From: Meandrina meandrites
Taxonomy: Eukaryota > Cnidaria > Anthozoa > Scleractinia > Meandrinidae
Assembly: GCA_963693305.1 (NCBI GenBank)
Contig: OY855904.1
Span: 19,833,496 to 19,897,495 of the forward strand
Length of the DNA: 64,000 nucleotides
Direction: 5' to 3'
Positions 56,416 to 64,000 of this stretch are shown here, one piece after another. Both the position numbers and the translations under genes were made by a program. How positions within the stretch are numbered: the first letter of the stretch is position 1; the number at the start of each line of letters is the position of its first letter. The notes beneath the pieces are model-generated. The model was not told where the DNA came from. It ran no database searches and saw only the letters and a program-made list of their open reading frames with translations.

Positions 56416-57306
56416 TACCTTATTACATGAAATTTTCGCGACACGTTAATGTCGCGAATTTCGCGATTTAAAAGTAATTGCGAAATTTAAGTGACGGGAA
56501 AATTAAAAGTCGTGAAATTAACATGACGCGAAAATTAAGTGACTCACATTATGTCAAAAAATAAAAAAAGCGACTTTATACCATTACACAAGCCAAGGAG
56601 TTTGCAAGAACAAGTTCGCGACGTTGTTTCAGCAGAAGTCCAGAAACAAGTGGATAGTGGAATCAATTTTGAAGATGTCGATGTTGACCTCAAACTATCG
56701 CTCCTTAAACCAATCCATGCCATTTGGTTGGTGGAATTGTATAACTTTTTCACCAGCACCGAAGGAAAGGTTTATGTTTTGAAAAGATGGGAAAAAGCCG
56801 GAAAAAATTAAGGATGTGTTTTCAATGGAAAAGAAGTGCTACCGCCTGTTCAGCCGTATCAAGACATTTACGCAAACAATAAACAGCATCATGCAGTCAT
56901 GAAACTAAACGGCGACATCATGATTGTCTCTTTGAAGTCTGCAGAAAGGATAATTTAATGTATATGGATAATGAGGTCAATCGACCACTAAAAACGTGAC
57001 TTGAATTCAAGCATGAACTAGAAACCGTGCCTTGTAGACACTGTGAGAACATCTTTCTTGTTACTGTTTACATAATCAGTTACGTTTCTGTTTATTTGGA
57101 CATTGTTGATTAAGTTGTTTGATCAAATTCAGGGACATGTTAAAAACATTGACAAAGAAATGAAGTGTGTCTCACTCAAAAAACGCGAAATTAAAGTGAG
57201 TCAAAATGCAAAATTTTCGCAAAATCGCGAACTTAAGGTGTCGCGAAATATGCGAACCTCAAAATCGCGAAATTAACGTGTCGTGAAAATTTCATGTAAT
57301 AAGGTA
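56416..57306 (+). mobile_element. TA-flanked element with ~55-bp TIRs and a pogo-like transposase remnant
   Basis: TA at 56416-56417 and 57305-57306 brackets TIRs CCTTATTACATGAAATTTTC, followed by (G/A)CGACACGTTAAT and CGCGAATTTCGCG-type sequence. The ~890-bp length and single short ORF make it non-autonomous. TA duplication and the coding remnant fit the Tc1/mariner/pogo superfamily. Confidence 0.85.
56539..56811 (+). pseudogene. Transposase C-terminal fragment (pogo/DDE_1-like)
   Basis: The frame carries DVDLKLSLLKPIHAIWLVEL followed by YNFFTSTEGK and WEKAG, matching the end of DDE_1 family (pogo/Tigger/jerky-like) transposases, typically KPLHAxWL...GW.AAGI. No catalytic D residues are included. 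Reading can be extended in spirit a little past 56811 with a frameshift. It is a remnant carried by the surrounding element. Confidence 0.65.
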
Positions 57307-59169
57307 TGTTCAAGCTAAATCTCAACCAGACTCGAAAATCGTTTCTCCTGTATTACAATATTTTTCAGTTCGAAAAACTGAAAATTTTCAGTTCATTGCT
57401 TGATTTCCTCTCTCTTGTTATCATTTACAAATGCTATGATTTTTTGATCGGAGCGCAGCCAGCATGGCAGACGTTCAAACAGGAGGGAGAGGGGAAATGA
57501 GAAGCGCAAAGCGCGATCGGAGGAGAAAGGAGGGCAGCGCCTTTAAAGACGCTATTGTTTTCGCCATTCCGCCTCCTAATTAAGTATGCAAAACCCAGTA
57601 AAGCTACGAAATGTTTGGCTGTCAAAATGATCCAATCAGAACCGTCCCGCTCTTTGTTTGTACGGTTTACTATATGTTTTGCGCGCCCTACCGAATTGAC
57701 AAACGTTCTCCAAATATGAAGCAACAAACCATACTGAATACGCTGCGCCTAATTCTATTATTAAAATCTATTTATACATAACCGAAGTTGTACGTGTCGG
57801 TTTTTGACATTTGTTGAAGATGCGGCTTTCAATTTTAATCTCTTAGCTTGGGCTGACGGTGTGATGGGGCTACTTCACCTGCTTCCCTTAGCTTCGCTTT
57901 TGTTGTACATTTATTAAAGCCTACAGACATCAATTAGTTGGAGAAGTTAATTACGATTTTGACGAGCATAAGATCTACGATACTGATGATACGATTATTC
58001 ATATTCAGTCGGAACAGATCAAAAACAAGATTTTCCCGTTTAATAGTGACTGTGTGCGGCGCTACTCGCAACTTCCAAAAAAAAAAAATCCCGCAAACAT
58101 TGCTTACCATGGCCAAAAACGAAGGAAATTCATTTAATTATCTGCATAATCTTGTCTTAAGTACTGAAAACGATAAAACGGAATAAAATTAATACCTAAA
58201 TAAAATTATTCAACCAAACCAAAACGGTTTAAAACAAGATACACCGTTTATAGCGAGAACTGCAAAACGAAAACTATCGGTTTTAAATTGACTTACATTT
58301 GGCTCACTTTAAATTGATATCGTGTAGAGAGGAATTTTGTGTAAAGTAACCGTGAAAGTTAAAAGGAACTGTGAAAGTTAAAAGCATTTAATTCATACGC
58401 TTTTGAACTTCGACGACTCATCTAACAAAAGTTTTTAATTTCGACGCGTACGTGCACGCGAGAAAGAGCATAACCAACTCGATATAGCACTGTCAATTGC
58501 CATTAAAACTAACTGGGGATTTTGCTTTTAGGCTTGCCTTGATTTTTATATTATATATTGGGCACGGGGGCCATTTTCGGATGGAAATTTGTGTTTTACA
58601 TGTCTTACCATGTGGTAAGACCTTCTTGACACAACTGATATGAATCCCATAACAAGTCCTACAATCGTTAAGCAAACATTAAAGGTCTTTGAGCATTCCC
58701 TGACAACAAAATATATACAAAACAAGTTCTTCAACAAAGACTAATAATCGGGCCGAAAGTTGTGTTCTTTCTTTAGTGGCAAAGATTAAGCCTACTAACT
58801 AGCTTTTAGTACGCGATCGAATTCGTCGCGATGGGAGTATTAAGGCGCGTCGGGTGTCGCTGACTTATATATATAAAAAGCCTAGAAAAAAAGAGTCAGG
58901 TGGAACGTTTTCGTCAATTCTCGTGTTGAGTGAATGTTTCTTATCGACAAATGCTTAGATTGTGAGTGATAAATCATAAGATGAAACTGTAAACAACATA
59001 TTAAAGGAAAGCGACTTAAAATACCGTGAAAAGTATGCCATTCAGTGTAACTGGATCACATCTCTTAACGGAATAGAAAAAAAACATTTTGGGGATAATT
59101 TTCGTGCGTTTCAAATTTTTAAAATAATCAATTACCCGTTGTAGGTGTACGGTAACAAGCTAACGTCTC
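57307..59169. other. Intergenic, no gene recognised
   Basis: I see only short ORFs. A G/C-rich purine stretch with GCGCAAAGCGCGATCGGAGG lies at 57505-57535, and GATATAGC-type AT-rich sequence follows. No RNA gene was found by eye. Confidence 0.4.
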
Positions 59170-59815
59170 GACAGGTTGGAGCCGTTCCGGGCAATAACCG
59201 ACAAATTTTCATATTAATTTCATTGCCGTTGTTAACAACTGAGTCAACCATACTTTCTAATTTAATATTTTCTCAAGTTAGGATTAACAAAGGATTATCG
59301 AGATGAAGCAAAAAATAAATTCATAGGTTATATTGGCACAAGAATGACAAAAAATTGAGTTAGGGGCAACACTAGTTTTGCATGACACAAATGCAGCAAT
59401 GGCTGTCAGTCAAGAGTCATATCTCTCTTTGACTTGGCGTAGGAGAGCTAACGTTTTCATGCTGCGTTCAGTAGATGTTATATTTCATTTAATAAAGCGT
59501 TTTCTTTATAACACTGTTGAAAATAATAAATCCCTGGCTCCATGCCGCGAGCTTATTTTCTTCGAACTTTCATGGACATGCATACCGAATTTCTTAAGCG
59601 CCGATAAGAACAGAAAGCTTTCCTCCCAACTTATATCACAGTAAACTTCCAAAGATGAAAATAAGACGCATGAAAACTCCTCGGATTCTAGAGACCATGC
59701 CAGTTTATCAGAACATCATCAGTGCCACTTCCAAGTGAATACTGTCGTCGATTCCAAGATGGAAAGAAGTTCCTCACCATAAACCTCGCAGTTACACTGG
59801 CCTCGAAAATTCTGA
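59170..59815 (+). pseudogene. GPCR 5' fragment with its upstream region
   Basis: From about 59205 the sequence follows the upstream region at 50050-50551 (CTCAAGTTAGGATTAACAAA, CTCTCTTTGACTTGGCG, AAATAATAAATCCCTGGC). At 59697 an ATG begins MPVYQNI. A deletion of about 14 bases relative to the intact receptors then shifts the frame to a stop at 59736, although the DNA still matches codons for about 30 more residues. Homology stops near 59815, before TM1 is complete. Confidence 0.75.
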
Positions 59816-62800
59816 ACGAAAATCTTACGTGGCTTTGAAGATTAACTCCTTGTGATTCGATTGCGATAGATATTATGCAGTAGTTTTGCTCGTGATGCTG
59901 AATTCGATACCCGATGAATTCGCTGAAAATACTTGTCATTTGGAGTTTCTGGGTCGTTTGCTTTTATTGTTCGATGAATTTAAGCAAAATGATTTTTATC
60001 GGATAGTACATTTATAAGCTTGGTATTGATATATATAGTTTTTGGTGGCTGAGATTAAAACAACACGCGTACAAAGACACGGTAACCTAAAAAACTTTTT
60101 GAAACTGACCTAACAAAAAACTATTAAAAAAATATTTCCGATTTGAAACTTAATATTGAAAATCGTCTTATAGTCCAAGGTATTTAACGATGAGTTCCAT
60201 ATCTATTCGACTGGGAAAATGCTGAACTTTTATGGTAATGACGCCATGATGTAGAAATTTAATTTTTTTTCTTTTAATAACAGCCGGAAATGCGTCTGCG
60301 TTCGCAGGCTACCGTTCACGGAAAGGCGGTCAACATTCCTGTCCGAGTGACTCAAAATAACCTAAAAATATTGTTATGATAAGTTGGTTGTCCTGTGTCG
60401 TTGCTGTTATCACGTGACCTAGAAGTTCACATGTCCTGTAAAAGTACTTGGAGAATAAACTCTTGAAACGTACAGACGTGTATCTGTTTACTCATAACTG
60501 GTGTTTAGGGAGTCCATGCTTAAAATGTTCCTAAGGGTGCACGCCCCCGGGCACCTTGTAGGGTTGCGCCGTCGGCGCTCGTGTTATCGGAAAACGGTAC
60601 CAATTTTCGCTTGATCCGTACCTGGGTTGGGTTTGTTTGTTTGTTTGTTTCCGAAAAGAGGTTTCTTAAGCCGATCTGTTTGTTCTTGACTAAATTTTCG
60701 CTGGCTTCTGTCCACCTTCATCAGAGCGAGTAAAAGTTCGTTGGTGCTCGCGACACCAACCCGCTTAGGAACGCTTTGCGTTCGTTGACGGCGTCACTGT
60801 CCAAAGTGGAGTGCCACGACAGTTGTAGGCTGTTTACGTACACCGCGCTCGAGTATCTCGGCGTCCCCCGGATAAATGTTGTCACCAACTAACACAGAGT
60901 TTGAAGCAAAACATTTAATAAAAAAATGTCTGTAAGCATTAAAAACAGGTACAGAAGCGAAGCTAAGAGCTTAAAATTGAAAGCAGCATCTTAAACAAAA
61001 TGGCGAAAACGGCCGACACGTACAACCTCGGTCATAACTCAAGCAAATTTTCATAATAGAATTAGGCTTAGCGTATTCATTAAGTTATTTACCTCATATT
61101 AATTTGGAAAACATTTTTTAATTGGCAAGCTTTCACTAAAACCAGCTCAATAAATATCGAAGTCGAAGTGATAGTTTTTCGTGGCGGTGTATTCTCCAAA
61201 GCTACCGACATGAGAACCATCTGCGAAGATGAATCTCTTTCTCTCCATTCATGTTGCTGTTAACAGTTTCTTTTGTCCTTCACTTCAGTGAGCTTTATGG
61301 ACTCTGAGCTGACTTTCCTGTCAGGCCAATAATCGTGTTGGTCAGTCACAAGACCGGTAGAAAATACTTAATCGCTCCTTTTGACTTGTACAATGTCTTA
61401 CTTTCAGCTCCGCGATTTTTTTCGGATGTTCCCGTTGATCTTAATCCGCATTTGTCATAATCAAAACTTTTCACGATGTAGAAGAACATTATAGGAGATA
61501 CAGAGAGGAATATTTACAAAGAAACATTTTCGTTTGTTTGTCTTTCGTTCACTACAGCTGACAGACATTGTTGCCAAGAAAAACGAAGTTTGTCCAAAAG
61601 ATAACTCCCGCGCACAGCATCACCCGATTTCCCGCCGAGGAAAGATGGCATTCACCTTTCCCCCGTCGGGTTGTCTTGGAACTCCCCCTCCCCAGAGTCT
61701 GTACGAACGGGAGCGCGGGAGTATAGGAGCACGCTGACGTAGACTAAAAAACAGCCGTATTTTTTGTGAACGCGCTCGAGCGGACTTCGAACGCGAGTTC
61801 TCGGGAGCTAATGACAAAACAGAGAGTGAGACTGGGTAGAGACGCTAAATAATTTTTCTCTCCTCATACGCCCTGCAGGCGTGTGAGGCTTGGGTGTCGA
61901 TCGGCGCTTCACTTTCGAAGCGACTATTAACGATTTTAGAGAAAAAACGACTGTTCTAACGCTGACGTTAGAACCATAATTTTCGCATCGATAGGTTACC
62001 AAATTAAAACTTATTACTCATGGTGCTCCTTTGAAACTCGGCTGTAAGCCCTCCACGAAAATAAGCCCACCTGAACGGGATGTTGAGAAAATCTAAGCCC
62101 AGGGGCTTATATTTTTGAAATGTTACTGTAGCAGCGAACTGTACGTTTACATGAAAAAGATAACTGGAGTGGAGAGTCGGAAGGGGGCATGTAAACACTT
62201 TGGATATGATTGAGTCGCCTACCAGGGGCAAATGTTGGAACGTCTAGTGCATAAGCGATTCAACCAGGAAGGCAAAGTTTCGGCTCGGTTAGCAAGTACA
62301 ACTTTTTCATATAAACGCTCGTTAAAATTAAGATGACTCGGGGAAAAGTAACCCTCTTACCAGGAACAAGTTTTCTCTATATCAACAGGTCCTAACATCA
62401 ACATTGACAGCCATCCTCTCTTGATAATAACTGATAAGACTTGTCTAAACACGTGAACAATTCAACGACAAAGTAGGTAATCTAAAAATATGTTCGGATT
62501 GATTAAATATGCGGATAATGAGTACGTCGCGAGATTGCTATATTATTTGAAAATATCCACTCGAGAGTGTCGTATTTGTTAGTATTTGCGTCTGAGTACT
62601 AGCATCATACAGAAAATACACCGTTCATTATTGCTTGTTACGGTATTGGAAATATGTGGTTTACTTCGTCGACAACTAATCCATCCGGAGCGCGCGACTA
62701 AAGTGTAAAGAAGAACGCATTCTTTTGTTAGTCATGGTGAACGACATAAACCGATATTATAGTGTTCTTTATACATTTTAAACCCAATATAACAGACTAC

Positions 62801-63269
62801 CAATATTTAGAACGTTAAATTGAAGATCTGATTTTTAATAATGAATAACCGGCAAATTCTGCGAGAAAATTAACTCCCGGGGAAGATCTGTAATCTTTCA
62901 TGGGCTTTATGCGGAGTTGCGCTTCGAAACTGGCAGAATATTTCATCCATCATATTAATGTCAGGTAAACAATTGGTCGAAATAAGCCCATTATCAACCG
63001 GTATACTAGTAATTGAGTATGCGGCTTTCTTGAGAGGAAATACTAAGCAACAAGAAACACCATTTTGGCGCTCCGCTGACGTAAGAGCTTATCTAATACA
63101 GTTTGGAGTATTCGCGATTGAGGAATAAAAATGGAAACCTGTCGTTTCAAGTGCTTTCATGAAGATTTGTTGAAGAAAAGGGCATTTTGATCGTCCTCTG
63201 GATTTGTCGGGGTTTAACTGAGAAGCAAATTAACAAAAGAAAAGAAACAGAGAGCAAGGTGAAATTCTG
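59816..63269. other. Long intergenic stretch, no gene recognised
   Basis: A reverse-complement match to 55505-55620 lies at about 60165-60270. A (GTTT)n run is at 60635-60656. A motif near 60470-60520 (ACTCATAACTGGTGTTTAGG after AATAAACTC) could be the edge of an old LTR, but I cannot support it. Remaining ORFs are short and unrecognisable. Confidence 0.4.
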
Positions 63270-63645
63270 CACAGGTACGTTAGGCCCGTTTCAGACGCCG
63301 TACTTTATACATGAGCCGAATCGAATTAGCTAAACTAAGTTCATGTAAACGGCATCTGAATCAATTCGGAACGGCTGATTAAATTTGAATCGGCTCAGCT
63401 GTTCTTCCCGCCTGCCCCAGCCGGGAATGACGCCTGTGGACCGGCTTTGTTTCAAACGCCGATCTTTACATGCATGAGCCGATTCATTATTAAAATTTAT
63501 TTTCGAGCTGAATGCGTCATTTTCCCCTCCTGAATTAAGTTCGGCTGAATTAATCTCGGCTTCTGAATCAATTCAGGCGATCTAAATACTTTAGGTCGGC
63601 AAAATCTTAATTCGATTCGGCAGTATGTGAAGTATACGGCATTGA
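63270..63645. repeat. Degenerate short repeats around CATGAGCCGAATC / GATTCGGCT
   Basis: ACATGAGCCGAATCGAATTA (63308), ATGCATGAGCCGATTCATTA (63470) and reverse forms such as AATTCGATTCGGCAGTATG (63606) recur. Sub-phrases CATGTAAACGGC and TTTCA.ACGCCG are repeated, as in a small MITE with nested copies. No precise ends were fixed. Confidence 0.5.
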
Positions 63646-64000
63646 TAGGTTAATTAAGAATTCTGTAAGTAATTAAACGCGACTAAAATATGTTGATTGA
63701 GAAGGCCAGACGGGTTGATTTAAGTTAACATTATGTCCTTAATATGGTCTTCAGTGCGTTGCAGCCCTGAAAATAATTTGCTTTTAAAGATGATTTCGGG
63801 AAGCTCACAAACTAAGATAAATAAATCATACAAAACCAAGAAGTGGCTGGCATGATTGAATAGAACAGTGCCTAGCAAATAACGGTAACTCACTCGGAAG
63901 GAAGAAAGAAAGAATGGAAGCAAATAGTATCAGAACCGTCAAGAAAACGCGAGACCCGAAAATCGTGTCGCCCCAAATTTCGTAAAGAGATTGTTTTCAG
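63646..64000. other. Right edge, no gene recognised
   Basis: No supported feature. Short ORFs only. Confidence 0.4.

Noticed and set aside
60440..60530. Possible LTR end with primer-binding-like ACTGGTGTTTAGG
   Set aside because: No second LTR, polypurine tract or gag/pol frame was found nearby.

Overview
The window looks like cnidarian (probably anthozoan, coral or sea-anemone type) nuclear DNA: AT-rich, intron-containing genes with GT/AG borders, L1/Tx1-type and other non-LTR retrotransposons, a Penelope-like fragment, many small terminal-inverted-repeat (TIR) elements, and lineage-specific rhodopsin-class receptors in local arrays. The assignment is inferred from gene and transposon style; no marker gene is present.

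Two host gene families dominate. The first is an unrecognised four-exon secreted-peptide precursor with a signal peptide, a conserved pro-region, a polybasic KRRKKR-type cleavage site and a short cysteine-containing C-terminus. It occurs four times on the + strand: 2125-3879 (derived, with a repeat-coded tail), 16804-17649 (decayed, two introns missing), 30142-31821 and 45937-47639 (near-identical and intact). The second is a class A GPCR: 20448-21405 (+, frameshifted), 50552-51511 (+, intact), 53326-54285 (-, intact) and a 5' fragment at 59697-59815 (+). Twice a peptide gene is followed by the same ~1.25-kb spacer and then a GPCR (16.8-21.4 kb and 45.9-51.5 kb), so the ancestral unit was probably peptide gene + spacer + receptor.

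Layout. 1-2035: three tightly packed ORFs and a 207-bp hairpin, possibly the end of a Maverick/Polinton-like element that abuts the first peptide gene. 4275-5518: a TTAA-flanked element. 6505-8145: two TIR elements. 8146-15815: an old L1/Tx1-like LINE on + with four nested insertions. 16.8-21.4 kb: peptide pseudogene, spacer, GPCR pseudogene. 23140-32577 and 32578-48420: a tandem duplication of a ~9.4-kb unit, each copy holding ~1.06-kb repeats, a 3.1-kb inverted repeat with a Penelope-like fragment, and one peptide gene. The second copy later gained a 5.66-kb LINE with a 13-bp target-site duplication and a 0.73-kb LINE fragment. 48.5-55.4 kb: spacer and two convergent GPCR genes in an inverted duplication. 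56416-57306: a TA-flanked element with a transposase remnant. 57.3-64 kb: a GPCR fragment and otherwise no supported gene.

Only four host genes look able to make a full product: peptide copies at 2125 (atypical), 30142 and 45937 and GPCRs at 50552 and 53326 (five in all if the first, atypical peptide copy is counted). Everything else is duplicated spacer, broken paralogues or transposon.
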